From NCBI RefSeq assembly GCF_023715895.1, contig NZ_JAMBOO010000019.1:1-64000 (forward strand): a stretch of 64,000 nt of DNA, read 5' to 3'. The position numbers and the translations under genes were made by a program. The DNA comes from Domibacillus indicus. GTDB taxonomy: Bacteria > Bacillota > Bacilli > Bacillales > Domibacillaceae. Shown here one piece after another: positions 53,465 through 62,717 of this stretch; the stretch's first letter is position 1; the number at the start of each line of letters is the position of its first letter. Under the pieces are notes generated by a model. It had not been told where the DNA came from. It did not search any database and worked only from the letters and a program-made list of their open reading frames with translations.

Positions 53465-53717
53465 GCCTGCCGAATGGTCACAATCCTAAAATTGCGTTTA
53501 ATTTGTATTAGATATAACACGATTCCATAGAAAGTCAGCGCTTACAAAGAAAATAAAATATATACGATTAATCTTAAATATAGTCTTCTGCCGCCGTCTA
53601 GCACATTTGAGCACAATTTAATATGCCATCCAAATTCCTGGTATGCTTTGTTTTCCTGACTAAAAAACGGAGCGAGGTGCTTTAAGGTCCGTAATTTATC
53701 TATTCTTAGATGACCCT

Positions 53718-53954
53718 TTACGATCTTTCATTAACTGTTTGAATTATTTTTTTAACAAGTGCATTCACATTCTTTGCTTCAATTGTCGTTAACTGAATTC
53801 GACAGAATGGAGTCACCCGACATTCTAAACACCGTTTAAAACAACCAACTGTTTTGGGTTCTACTATACCTTGATAATCACGTCGCAAAATATTTATCAC
53901 TTTTCCAGCTTCGGTTGCTTCAATATTGCGCTTACAAAACTTAGCCACCCGCAT
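53718..53954 (-). CDS. DUF1450-like small cysteine protein
   Basis: A 78-residue protein resembling the YuzB/DUF1450 family: VAKFCKRNIE at the start, a CFKRCLEC motif near 38 in the place of the family CLxxCGxC, and a terminal helix NALVKKIIQTVNE. The family has a thioredoxin-like fold with unknown role; the extra cysteine at 51 is unusual. AGGACG lies before ATG. Divergent sequence makes the family call moderate. Confidence 0.6.
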   Translation of the reverse strand: MRVAKFCKRNIEATEAGKVINILRRDYQGIVEPKTVGCFKRCLECRVTPFCRIQLTTIEAKNVNALVKKIIQTVNERS

Positions 53955-54001
53955 TCTTTAACGTCCTTCCATAATATGCAACCAAATACTAGCTTTACTT
54001 A

Positions 54002-54967
54002 TTACTGATCGTAATGAGTAAATTGAATATCCAAAGTACGCAGATACGTTTGAAGCCCCGCATCCTGAATCGGTATAATGTATGCAGCTTCTCCAGACTC
54101 ATTGTGGTGAGAATGCCACAGTCCAGGAGGTGTAACAAAAGCCTTTCCTGTCACCCAATCGATGCGGATAGGATCAATGATTTTCTGAGTTTCTGGGTCT
54201 ATCTGATCCCCAACCAGTGTGTACGTGCCAGGGGCTGCATAAGCAACAAAGTCAAGAGCAACTGATTTATGGCTGTGAGGAGCTTGATTTGATCCTACTG
54301 GAACAATCCCAAACATTGCCCACAATACATGTGTAATCGTTAATGTTTGATCGAATTTTTGGTTGTTTAGCAAGATAGAGATACGGTTTTTCAAATGGGC
54401 ATCCGGTGCATTTGCTACTTCATCCAAATGTGCTTTAGCTTGCTCAGCTGTATAAAGCGTCGGAGCAAAACGAGCTTCTGTCGCTTTTACACCTAGATAA
54501 TCTAAAAGCGGAGTATCCAAGATATAGTAGATTGTTGTATCTTCTGTTGCAGTATGGGTGCTTACGGATCCTGATGGAAGCGTTAAAAAATCTCCTTTTT
54601 TCCAATTGATCTCCTGTCCATTTGTGTCAGTACTGCCAGCGCCTGAAATAATATAATATAACTCACTCGTCGCGTTCGGTTCAGTTTTAATCGAATCTCC
54701 TGCTTTTATGCGAATGAAGTTTGCAAGAAGTGAAGGGCTAGTTGCTGGATATTCTGTTCTTAATTCTTTGCTTAGATCCAGCGTTTCAATGCGGGTTTCT
54801 CCAGAATTGTATAATTCCGGTCCAAATTCTTTAGCAGGAATCGGGCTGATGATACCGCTTCCAATCGGATCAGCAGCATTCGTATATTCGTAAAAACGGG
54901 CATCTCCTGTCCAATCTTCTTTCACGTTTCCAACAGATAATTGACCTGGTTGTGCATTTGTAGTCAT
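54002..54967 (-). CDS. Bicupin protein, gentisate-dioxygenase-like
   Basis: A 321-residue protein with two cupin barrels. The first (about 90-150) has GAGSTDTNGQEINWKKGDF but lacks metal-binding histidines. The second (about 210-310) has the candidate Fe(II) ligands in NQAPHSHKSVALDF and PPGLWHSHHNESG. The arrangement is like gentisate 1,2-dioxygenase and related ring-cleavage enzymes, so oxidation of an aromatic or diketone substrate is plausible but not shown. AGGAGGC precedes ATG 54967. It is divergent from a LysR gene 120 bp away, its probable activator. Confidence 0.75.
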   Translation of the reverse strand: MTTNAQPGQLSVGNVKEDWTGDARFYEYTNAADPIGSGIISPIPAKEFGPELYNSGETRIETLDLSKELRTEYPATSPSLLANFIRIKAGDSIKTEPNATSELYYIISGAGSTDTNGQEINWKKGDFLTLPSGSVSTHTATEDTTIYYILDTPLLDYLGVKATEARFAPTLYTAEQAKAHLDEVANAPDAHLKNRISILLNNQKFDQTLTITHVLWAMFGIVPVGSNQAPHSHKSVALDFVAYAAPGTYTLVGDQIDPETQKIIDPIRIDWVTGKAFVTPPGLWHSHHNESGEAAYIIPIQDAGLQTYLRTLDIQFTHYDQ

Positions 54968-55087
54968 GTGTAAGCCTCCTGTCATATTTTATACCGTTAG
55001 TTTACCTTGTAAAGGTGTGTGAGTAAAATATATAATTTATATGACTATTATATATTTTTTAAATAACTGAACATTAGGTGACGGAAA

Positions 55088-55951
55088 ATGGAACTTAGAC
55101 AACTAAAATATTTTATGGTTGTAGCCGAAGAGCTAAATTTTAGCCGTGCGGCGAAACGTCTTCGAATTACGCAGCCCCCATTAAGCTTACAAATTCAGAA
55201 TTTAGAGAAAGAGTTAGGAATCACTCTTTTTTACCGCAATAATCGGCATGTGGAATTAACGGAAGCAGGAAAAGCATTTTATAAGGATATTTCGAAACTA
55301 TTCGATCACCTTCAATGTGCTGTCGAGAATGCGCAACGCAGCCACGAAGGAAAGCTTGGAAACCTTCGAGTAGGTTTTGTTGGTTCAGCAACCTATGATA
55401 TTCTTCCTTCTGTTCTGAGAGAATTTCGTTGTCTATTTCCGGATGTTCAAGTACACCTTCATGAACTATCGACCCCGCTGCAAGTGGAAGCATTACGTCA
55501 AAATGAAATTGATATAGGCGTTTTAAGACCACCTGTGCTGGATCATTCTTTATGTACTGAAATTGTGTCCATTGCTCCTTGTGTACTAGCTGTTCCAAAA
55601 CAGCATCCATTACTGAAAAAACAAAATGTTTCTCTTGCAGATCTTAAGCCTTATCCATTTGTGATGTTATCGCCAAAAACGTGGGCAGGTCTGTATAATG
55701 AAATTTTGGGTTTGTGTAACCCTATTATTCAACAAGAAGCTCTCGAGTTCCAAACCGTTATTGGATTGGTTGCTGCTGGAATGGGAATAGCAGTCGTACC
55801 TCAATCAGCTACAAATCTGCATACTCAAGAAGTGGTCTACAAAGATATAAACAATCAGTTACCTCTTGCTTCCATGGGGGTGTCTTATCGACGAAACGAT
55901 CAGTCTCCTCTTGTTAGGGCTTTTGTCAAGATAGCACAAGAAAAGGGCTAA
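55088..55951 (+). CDS. LysR-family regulator (BenM/CatM-like) of the cupin gene
   Basis: A 287-residue LysR protein starting with the classic MELRQLKYFMVVAEELNFSRAAKRL and PPLSLQIQNLEKELGITLF. The effector part has GNLRVGFVGSATYDILP (near 90), IGVLRPPV and VAAGMGIAVVPQSA (near 235). Its closest style is regulators of aromatic degradation. It reads away from the cupin gene, and the 120-bp gap is AT-rich with room for one operator. Confidence 0.87.
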   Translation: MELRQLKYFMVVAEELNFSRAAKRLRITQPPLSLQIQNLEKELGITLFYRNNRHVELTEAGKAFYKDISKLFDHLQCAVENAQRSHEGKLGNLRVGFVGSATYDILPSVLREFRCLFPDVQVHLHELSTPLQVEALRQNEIDIGVLRPPVLDHSLCTEIVSIAPCVLAVPKQHPLLKKQNVSLADLKPYPFVMLSPKTWAGLYNEILGLCNPIIQQEALEFQTVIGLVAAGMGIAVVPQSATNLHTQEVVYKDINNQLPLASMGVSYRRNDQSPLVRAFVKIAQEKG

Positions 55952-55967
55952 TATCAAATCAATTAGC

Positions 55968-56013
55968 AGTGAACCTATCCACCTAAATCAAAGATTTTGA
56001 TGGATAGGTTCAC
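55968..56013 (+). terminator. Hairpin after the LysR gene
   Basis: AGTGAACCTATCCA/TGGATAGGTTCAC, 13 bp, without a T-tract. Confidence 0.5.
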
Positions 56014-56132
56014 CCCACCCGCGCTAGATTAAAGACACTTGTTTACCATTACGCTAACTTATTTCTATAATAAAAAGAGCCGCCCGCAGGCAGCTATATA
56101 TATCAATTATGAATACAGATTAATAATCTGAT

Positions 56133-56474
56133 CTACTTTGTCGCTATGGCAAAAGCAGCTTCGGGTCTTGCTACCTTTTCGTAAAAATCTACAAATCTAT
56201 CCCGGTCTGTACTATCCCGGTAAGCCATAGCGACACGCGGATGCTCATTGAGCACACCAGAGATCATATAAGGGATAATATAGCCCCATTCCTACTTTTG
56301 TCGCATATCCAGCATGTACTTTTCAATTACGCCAAGAACCGGCTTAAGCTCATAGCTTGGTTTTGGAATGTGGCTAATGAGGAGCTCTGTGTTGCAATTC
56401 CCAGCTGCACGACCCATGCCGTAAACAGATGAGTCAAGAAACGTAACCCCATTTTGAAATTCTTTCATACCCAT
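56133..56474 (-). pseudogene. C-terminal remnant of a DRE-TIM-type aldolase
   Basis: The first 60 codons (GMKEFQNGVTFLDSSVYGMGRAAGNCNTELLI) match the C-terminal region of the aldolase/HMGL-like family. After TAA near 56292 the neighbouring frame continues with the expected text (EWGYIIPYMISGVLNEHPRVAMAYR..., ending AFAIATK and stop at 56133). So a frameshift breaks it, and the catalytic N-terminal part is absent. It sits directly after the dctP gene, as if once part of the same operon. Confidence 0.75.
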
Positions 56475-56504
56475 GAAAATGTGAATCGAAATAGGTGATT
56501 TTTA

Positions 56505-57554
56505 TTATTGCCGCATTTTTTCTATCTCTGCATACATTTCATCGACAAGCTCCTGACCGATTTGGGCCGAATGCTTTTCAATAACAGGGGCAATGGCTTC
56601 TTTTACTTTTTCTTTTTCTTCATCTGAAAACTCATTTACCTTCATACCAAGTTCTTTTAACTTTTCCAATGATGCTTTATTTTGTTCAAGATTTTGTTCA
56701 CGTTGATATTTACCTGATTCAATGACAGCTTCCTGAATAATTGTTCTCTCATCTTCGGAAAGTTCGTTCCAGAATTTTTCGCTTGCCATAAAGATGAATG
56801 GAGTATACACATGATTTGTCATGCTTAAATACGTTTGAACTTCATTAAATTTATTCAATTCAATTGTTGGAAGAGGATTTTCCTGTCCATCGATTGTTTT
56901 TGTTTCCATTGCTGTAAAAACCTCTGAAAACGCCATCGGTAATGGATTTGACCCTAGTTTATTAAAAACATCCAAATGAACCTCGTTCGGCATCGTCCGA
57001 ATTTTCAAGCCTTTAAAGTCTTCTAACGTTTCAATAGGATGCTTGCTGTTCGTCATATTCCGAAAACCATTCTCCCAGTATCCAAGCCCAATAAGCTTCT
57101 GATCCGGTAATTTTTCTAACAACTGCGTCCCAACTGAGCCATCTAGCACAGCATACGCCTCTTCTTCAGTGTTGAAAGCGAAAGGAAGATCAAACACCCC
57201 AAATTCTTTAACCATAGACGTTAACGGAGAAGTTGAAATAACCCCAAGTTCCTGCGTGCCCGCTTTAAGGTTATTCACTGTTTGCAAATCATCTCCCAAC
57301 TGGTTGTTAAAATACAAACTTACGTCAAATTTCCCTTCACTCTTTTCTTCAACAATCTCTTTAAATTTCTTAGCGCCGAGTCCTTCTGAATGATTTTCAT
57401 TCAAACCGACTCCAAGTTTAAACTTTCTTTCTTGTATTTCTCCTGTGCTTTCTGTTGTAGAAGAGACTTCTTCAGCCTTATTACTTCCGCAACCTGCAAG
57501 TAAAAGACTAGAGATGAGAACAATATACATCCGTTTATTAAATGCGTTTTTCAT
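56505..57554 (-). CDS. TRAP transporter solute-binding lipoprotein DctP
   Basis: A 349-residue DctP-family periplasmic-type binding protein. A lipobox signal peptide (LLLAGC, Cys22) is followed by the mature domain with KFKEIVEEKSEGKFDVSLYFNNQLGDD (near 65), the substrate-carboxylate region GLKIRTMPNEVHLD (near 185) and FSEVFTAMETKTIDGQENPLPTI (near 214). It captures acidic sugars or organic acids for a DctQ/DctM pump, but neither permease gene is in the window; an aldolase remnant follows instead. GGAGGGAATTT precedes ATG. Confidence 0.9.
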   Translation of the reverse strand: MKNAFNKRMYIVLISSLLLAGCGSNKAEEVSSTTESTGEIQERKFKLGVGLNENHSEGLGAKKFKEIVEEKSEGKFDVSLYFNNQLGDDLQTVNNLKAGTQELGVISTSPLTSMVKEFGVFDLPFAFNTEEEAYAVLDGSVGTQLLEKLPDQKLIGLGYWENGFRNMTNSKHPIETLEDFKGLKIRTMPNEVHLDVFNKLGSNPLPMAFSEVFTAMETKTIDGQENPLPTIELNKFNEVQTYLSMTNHVYTPFIFMASEKFWNELSEDERTIIQEAVIESGKYQREQNLEQNKASLEKLKELGMKVNEFSDEEKEKVKEAIAPVIEKHSAQIGQELVDEMYAEIEKMRQ

Positions 57555-57856
57555 AAATTCCCTCCAATATAATAGTTTAATTAAAGCCGGATCTATTGGA
57601 AAAGACCATCAACCGCTTAGTGAAAACCTTTCAACCTTTTTCGTTAAAACTAAATATTCAGTCATCATTAAGCTGAACAAGAGTAAAGCGATCATCATCA
57701 AAATGTATACGTTATCAAAAATTTTATTTCATCATCAATATTTGAAATTAAAATTATTTATTTCGTTATTTTTATATTTTTTAGTTAGGTAATTTAAAAA
57801 ATATCACTTCACATTGAAAGAATAAAATTACTAGAAAGAAGTAGTATTTTAAATTA

Positions 57857-58870
57857 TTAAAGTTCTACAATAGCTTTTATTACTTTTTCTTTCGGATCCA
57901 GCCATTTTTCGAATTGCTCAACCACTTCATCGAATTGGGCGCGGTGCGTAATGTAGGCATCCAAGTTCATTTTACCTTCCGTAATAGCATCAATAACATT
58001 TTGAAAATCTTCCCTTGTCGCATTCCTGCTGCCCATTAATGTTAATTCTTTTTTATGGAAATCGGGATGAGAAAACGAAATTTCCGACTTTACCAGGCCG
58101 ACATAAATGAGTTTTCCGGCATGAGAAGTAAATTGAAAAGCATTCATCATCGATGTTGCACTGCCGGTAGCGTCAAAAACAGCGATCGGCATTTCCCCGC
58201 AAGTAATCTCAGAAATTTTGTCGATGGCATTATCCATTGCATTTACGATCTCGTCCACGTTTGCCCATTGCCGGCAAAACTGCAGTCGCTCTTCATTCAC
58301 ATCCATTGCGGTTACATGCGCCCCTTCTTTTTTAGCGAATGCCATGACACCTAATCCGATTGGACCTGCGCCAATAACAAGAACATTTTCCCCTTTTTGT
58401 ATACCAGAACGCCTAATTGCGTGAGCCCCAATGCTCAATGGTTCAATGACAGCAGATTGATCTAATGTAAGACTATCTGTTTTTATCAAATTTTCGAACC
58501 TGACTGAAATAAGTTCGCTCATTCCACCATCTATATGAACGCCAAGCACATTTATATCAGTACAACAGTTCGTTCTGCCTTTTTTACAGGCGACACATTT
58601 CCCGCACGCCAAATACGGAATAATGGATACCTGATCTCCCTCTTTGAATGCGCTTTCATTTTTGCCAGCTGATTCAATAATGCCCGAAAGTTCATGACCG
58701 AGAATGCGAGGATAGGTGAAGTATGGCTGATTTCCCTTAAAAGCATGCAAATCTGTGCCGCAAATACCTATCCGTCGAATACGGACAATGGCTTCCCCCT
58801 CTTTCGCTACAGGCGGATAAACATCAGACATTTTAAGGTGATTCGGCTCTTTACATACAATCGTTTTCAT
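57857..58870 (-). CDS. Zinc-dependent alcohol dehydrogenase
   Basis: A 337-residue medium-chain dehydrogenase: catalytic zinc ligands Cys37 (GICGTDLHAF) and His58-Glu (GHELSG), structural zinc cysteines CGKCVACKKGRTNCC near 90-104, and the NAD motif GAGPIGLGVMAFA near 165. It is closest in pattern to L-galactonate/L-iditol/threonine-type dehydrogenases. Together with DctP and an AraC regulator this suggests sugar-acid or polyol catabolism. AGGAGATAGG precedes ATG. Confidence 0.87.
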   Translation of the reverse strand: MKTIVCKEPNHLKMSDVYPPVAKEGEAIVRIRRIGICGTDLHAFKGNQPYFTYPRILGHELSGIIESAGKNESAFKEGDQVSIIPYLACGKCVACKKGRTNCCTDINVLGVHIDGGMSELISVRFENLIKTDSLTLDQSAVIEPLSIGAHAIRRSGIQKGENVLVIGAGPIGLGVMAFAKKEGAHVTAMDVNEERLQFCRQWANVDEIVNAMDNAIDKISEITCGEMPIAVFDATGSATSMMNAFQFTSHAGKLIYVGLVKSEISFSHPDFHKKELTLMGSRNATREDFQNVIDAITEGKMNLDAYITHRAQFDEVVEQFEKWLDPKEKVIKAIVEL

Positions 58871-59020
58871 CTGCCCTATCTCCTCCTGTTAACCGTATTA
58901 TGTAAAGCAGTAAGATTATCTTTATTATATCATCAATATTTAGGATGAAAATTGCTAATATTGACTTAATTATACCTTTTAATGATAAAATTAAAATAAC
59001 TAGTAAAAGGCGGTGATAAA

Positions 59021-59902
59021 ATGAAAGCAATTCGTAAAGATTTTAATTCTGAATATCTTTTTCCCATACAAATGGTATATAAAGATACAAAACTGCCGCA
59101 AAAAGAACTTCCGAACCATTTTCATGAATGGTATGAAATTGTGTACGTATATAGTGGAAAAGGCACGTTCTTTATCGATCATACTTTTCAAGATATGGGG
59201 CAGGGAGATATTTTTTTTCTACCTGGTAATACGATTCACCATGCGATCCCAGATAATGAATTACCTGTGACCTCCACTGCACTTTTCTTTGATCCACTGC
59301 TCCTACATAACCGCTTTTCAGATAGCACTTTTTCTTATTTACAGCTTTTTGATGAAAGCGCGCGGCTTCAGCAATACCGCTATTCCTTATCACCGGAACA
59401 AAGGAACCAAGTAAATTTGTTTCTTGACTACATTTACAAAGAACTCATCTCAGACAGAAATGAAGTCGATTATAAGCAGGCCACTCTCTTGCAACTTCAA
59501 ATGATGCTTCTTCAATTAAACCGATCTATTATTCAACAGCAGGAAAAGCAATCAACGAGGAAAGCTATTCCTTCCTGGCTAAATGATGTGCTGGGGTACA
59601 TTGAAGAACACTATACAAGCGAACTTTCTCTTAATTCACTTTCAGAATACGGAAATGTGAGCCCTGCTCATTTTAGTCGGGTGTTTAAACAAAAGACAGG
59701 ATTAAACATTTCTGAATACATTACAACAAAGCGCATTTTACTGGCAAAAAATTTGTTGCTGCAAACAAATTTGAACGTTAGCTTAATCGCGGAAAAATGT
59801 GCTTTTGAGAGTATGCCACACTTTTACCGGACATTTAAAAAATACATTGGTGTGACTCCTTCTGAATATCGGAAACAGGGTTACCTGTCCCAATCGCATT
59901 AA
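59021..59902 (+). CDS. AraC-family regulator with cupin sensor domain
   Basis: A 293-residue activator. The N-terminal cupin (about 20-110, NHFHEWYEIVYVYSGKGTFFID, GDIFFLPGNTIHHA) binds the inducer. The C-terminal double HTH (about 190-288) has LSLNSLSEYGNVSPAHFSRVFKQKTG and CAFESMPHFYRTFKKYIGVTPSEYRK. It is divergent from the dehydrogenase gene by 150 bp, its likely target along with dctP. AAAGGCGGTG precedes ATG. Confidence 0.9.
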   Translation: MKAIRKDFNSEYLFPIQMVYKDTKLPQKELPNHFHEWYEIVYVYSGKGTFFIDHTFQDMGQGDIFFLPGNTIHHAIPDNELPVTSTALFFDPLLLHNRFSDSTFSYLQLFDESARLQQYRYSLSPEQRNQVNLFLDYIYKELISDRNEVDYKQATLLQLQMMLLQLNRSIIQQQEKQSTRKAIPSWLNDVLGYIEEHYTSELSLNSLSEYGNVSPAHFSRVFKQKTGLNISEYITTKRILLAKNLLLQTNLNVSLIAEKCAFESMPHFYRTFKKYIGVTPSEYRKQGYLSQSH

Positions 59903-60090
59903 CCGGCACCAATTCTCATCTTCTTACTGATAAATTGGGCCTTTTTATGATAGCAAGCACACTGTCGGAGAAAGCAACCGGCAATAAACTTCCCGAAATA
60001 TGGCTTTGCTAGTGTAACTGAACGAAATATGAGTTCCGCTTTGAAAAGTCATTGGGAGCGTAAAATATCGAAAGATAATATTCCATGAAA

Positions 60091-60132
60091 AATAGAGCAG
60101 GGTAGCCTCGAAAAAGGTAACCCTGCTCTATT
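60091..60132. terminator. Bidirectional terminator
   Basis: AATAGAGCAGGGTTA-type stem (AATAGAGCAGGGTA against TAACCCTGCTCTATT), T-rich after it. It ends the TAXI/MHS operon. Confidence 0.82.
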
Positions 60133-60161
60133 CTTTTGCTTTTATTTATTTTTTAAATGCG

Positions 60162-61493
60162 TTAGAGTGCCTTATTTTGGCTAGGAGGTTCGTCGTTGCG
60201 TTCAGCTTCGATATGGGAGACCTTCGAAGACTCACCCATACGCCAGTAAACCAAGAGGCTCACGGCAATGCAGGCAGTTACGTAAAAGTAGAACAGCGAC
60301 TCGGCTCCCATTCCTTTAAACCATAACGCAATGAATTCTGTTGTACCGCCGAACACTGCAACGGTGACAGCGTAAGGGAATCCTACACCAAGAGCACGGA
60401 TTGAGGTCGGGAAGAGCTCAGCTTTCACGACCGCATTGATGGAAGTGTAACCAGTGATAATAATGAGACCCGCCATCATGAGCAAGAAAGCTACGACAGG
60501 ACTCTTTGCCTGCTCCATGAGCAGAAACAATGGCACTGTCAGCAACGTTCCGAAAATACCGAAACTCATTAATAGAGGGCGGCGTCCGATTCGGTCAGAC
60601 AGCATGCCGGCGAGCGGCTGAAGTACGACAAATACCAGCAGGGCAATAAAGTTAATCCAGCTGACGACCTCTTTTGGGAGGCCTACAGTATTTACCATGA
60701 ACTTCTGTAAATACGTCGTGTAAGTGTAAAAGGCAACCGTTCCGCCGAGCGTTAGCCCGACTACTGTCAGCACCGCCTTAGGATGTTGCATCAGAGTCCG
60801 AAAAGTCCCGGCGCTCTCCCGGCTTTCAGAGTCCATTTTTGAGAACTGCTCCGATTCGTCCATCGTGCGGCGCAGCCATAATACCGCTAATGCGCCCAAT
60901 GCCCCTATAACGAAAGGAACGCGCCATCCCCAAGACATCATGGCGGATTCACTGAGCAATTGCTGGAGAACAATCTGGACACCAAGTGCTATCAGCTGTC
61001 CTCCAATAAGTGTAACGTACTGGAAGCTTGAGTAGAATCCGCGGCGACCGCTGCTGGCCATCTCAGATAAGTACGTTGCCGAGGTTCCATACTCCCCACC
61101 TAGTGACAGCCCTTGAAGCAAGCGTGCAAGAACTAGAATAATGGGAGCCAAAATGCCAATTGTATCATACCCTGGAATGAATGCGATGATCAGAGAGCCA
61201 CTGGCCATAATAGAGATGGAAAGCGTCAGCGCGGCACGGCGGCCATGACGGTCAGCGTATCGGCCCAGCAGCACGCTCCCTATTGGGCGCATCAGGAAGC
61301 CGACGGCGAAGATTGCTGCTGTGTTGAGCAGTTGGCTGGTCGGGTCTCCCTCAGGGAAGAACTCGGACGAGAAGTACACTGCGAAAGCAGCATATACATA
61401 CCAATCGTAATATTCGATCAGATTTCCAACAGAACCTTTGAAGATATTGCCTGTGATGCGTCGCGTCTCTGCGCGATTATTGGAGTGAGCCAT
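60162..61493 (-). CDS. MFS transporter of the metabolite:H+ symporter (KgtP-like) family
   Basis: A 443-residue twelve-helix transporter. MHS marks: GNLIEYYDWYVYAAFAVYF (near 20), RPIGSVLLGRYADRHGRR (near 73), LARLLQGLSLGGEYG (near 120) and a second DRIGRRPLLM loop (near 300). Family members import alpha-ketoglutarate, citrate, proline/betaine or shikimate. Its codon use is visibly GC-richer than the flanks, hinting at transfer. It follows the TAXI gene by 43 nt, AGGGGGATTTAAC before ATG, in one sigma-54-driven operon. Confidence 0.88.
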   Translation of the reverse strand: MAHSNNRAETRRITGNIFKGSVGNLIEYYDWYVYAAFAVYFSSEFFPEGDPTSQLLNTAAIFAVGFLMRPIGSVLLGRYADRHGRRAALTLSISIMASGSLIIAFIPGYDTIGILAPIILVLARLLQGLSLGGEYGTSATYLSEMASSGRRGFYSSFQYVTLIGGQLIALGVQIVLQQLLSESAMMSWGWRVPFVIGALGALAVLWLRRTMDESEQFSKMDSESRESAGTFRTLMQHPKAVLTVVGLTLGGTVAFYTYTTYLQKFMVNTVGLPKEVVSWINFIALLVFVVLQPLAGMLSDRIGRRPLLMSFGIFGTLLTVPLFLLMEQAKSPVVAFLLMMAGLIIITGYTSINAVVKAELFPTSIRALGVGFPYAVTVAVFGGTTEFIALWFKGMGAESLFYFYVTACIAVSLLVYWRMGESSKVSHIEAERNDEPPSQNKAL

Positions 61494-61536
61494 TTGTTAA
61501 ATCCCCCTCTTGAAATGCTGATGTTAGACGCTCTTT

Positions 61537-62562
61537 TTATTTGAGAATGCCTTTTTCTTTGTAATATTTTTCAGCTCCAGGATGCAATGGCAGCGGCAGT
61601 TTTTGTACGGCTTTTTCCAGTTCAATTTTCTCAGCTGAGCTATGTGCATGACGGAGATCTTCCAGATTATCAAATAATGCTTTCGTCAGCTCGTATACTT
61701 CTTCTTCCTGCATATCTTTATTTGTTATCAGAAGGCTATTAACCATTAACGTTTCTCTGTCCTCGTTAACACCTTTATAAGTGCTGGCTGGAATGATTCC
61801 AATATCAAAAGCCGGATACTTTTTCTTTAATTCCTCTGTAAGTTCTTTTGGGACCGGAATAATTACAACCTCGTCGGTTGCTGCTAATTCCATAATCCCT
61901 AAGTTTGGATAACCGGAAGAAAGAAAGGCCGCGTCTATTGTACCGTTTTTAATACCTTCAATCCCTTCTGAAAAAGACAGGTAATTCGCATTAATACCAT
62001 CATATCTGATGCCGGCCGCAGTTAGGATATGCCTGGCCATAATTTCCGTACCGCTGCCCAGCTCTCCGACAGCAATGTCTTTTCCCTTCAAGTCCTGTAA
62101 TGTGCGAACTTTTGCTGACTTAGGGGCTACAATCTGCATATAGTTTGGATATAGCGAAGCAACCGCTCTTATGTTGGATATCACTCCATCTTTAGCAAAG
62201 TTTCCTTCTCCCCTGTAAGCGTCTGTAACTGTATCAGCTGTCGCAAACCCGAGCTCCGCTTTCTTTTGTGAAATTTTAGTGATGTTTTCTGCAGAAGCCT
62301 TCGTTGTCTGCACACTTGCCCGCGCATCCAGCTCCTCTCCATACATTTTAGCCATGGCATTACCAAGCTGAAAGTAAACACCGGGTGTTCCGCCAGTCAA
62401 AATAGTTACAGTTCTTCCAGTAAGTTTTCCAGCAGCGTGTCCTTCCGATTGGGAAGCATTTTCACTTACTCTATTTTCGCCAGAAAAATTTTGATTTCCG
62501 CAAGCCGCGGTTATGATGACTACGAAAGATAAAACAAGCGCCCATCCTATGTGTTTTTTCAT
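61537..62562 (-). CDS. TAXI-family TRAP solute-binding lipoprotein
   Basis: A 341-residue binding protein. The lipobox is IITAACG (Cys21). The mature part has the TAXI pattern: TILTGGTPGVYFQLGNAMAKMY (near 52), VQTTKASAENI, DLKGKDIAVGELGSGTEIMAR (near 150), and GIKNGTIDAAFLSSGYPN. TAXI proteins usually pair with a fused TRAP permease and bind glutamate or similar carboxylates; here an MHS symporter follows instead. The start at 62562 (AGGGAGGAATAT) is preferred to a 15-codon extension that would run into the sigma-54 promoter region. Confidence 0.88.
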   Translation of the reverse strand: MKKHIGWALVLSFVVIITAACGNQNFSGENRVSENASQSEGHAAGKLTGRTVTILTGGTPGVYFQLGNAMAKMYGEELDARASVQTTKASAENITKISQKKAELGFATADTVTDAYRGEGNFAKDGVISNIRAVASLYPNYMQIVAPKSAKVRTLQDLKGKDIAVGELGSGTEIMARHILTAAGIRYDGINANYLSFSEGIEGIKNGTIDAAFLSSGYPNLGIMELAATDEVVIIPVPKELTEELKKKYPAFDIGIIPASTYKGVNEDRETLMVNSLLITNKDMQEEEVYELTKALFDNLEDLRHAHSSAEKIELEKAVQKLPLPLHPGAEKYYKEKGILK

Positions 62563-62584
62563 ATATTCCTCCCTATTTTTATTT

Positions 62585-62600
62585 TTACAAGCGCTTACAT
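62585..62600 (-). promoter_or_regulatory. cre-like site at the start of the TAXI operon
   Basis: ATGTAAGCGCTTGTAA on the minus strand is one base away from the CcpA cre consensus and overlaps the expected transcription start. Confidence 0.55.
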
Positions 62601-62607
62601 TACACAA

Positions 62608-62623
62608 TGCAAGTTTAATGCCA
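62608..62623 (-). promoter_or_regulatory. Sigma-54 promoter (-24/-12)
   Basis: TGGCATTAAACTTGCA matches the consensus TGGCAyrN4TTGCw at every fixed position except one (T for R), 46 nt upstream of the TAXI gene. An NtrC-type activator gene lies directly upstream. Confidence 0.85.
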
Positions 62624-62667
62624 ACTAAAAAAACCTAAAAATCAAGAGAAACAGAGAGAAAAGCGGC

Positions 62668-62716
62668 AAAAAATGCCGGGTAAGAACGGCAAAATGTTCC
62701 TACCCGGCATTTTTTG
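62668..62716 (-). terminator. Terminator of the NtrC-type gene
   Basis: AAAAAATGCCGGGTA..AA pairs with TT..TACCCGGCATTTTTT, directly after the stop at 62718. Confidence 0.85.
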
Positions 62717-62717
62717 C

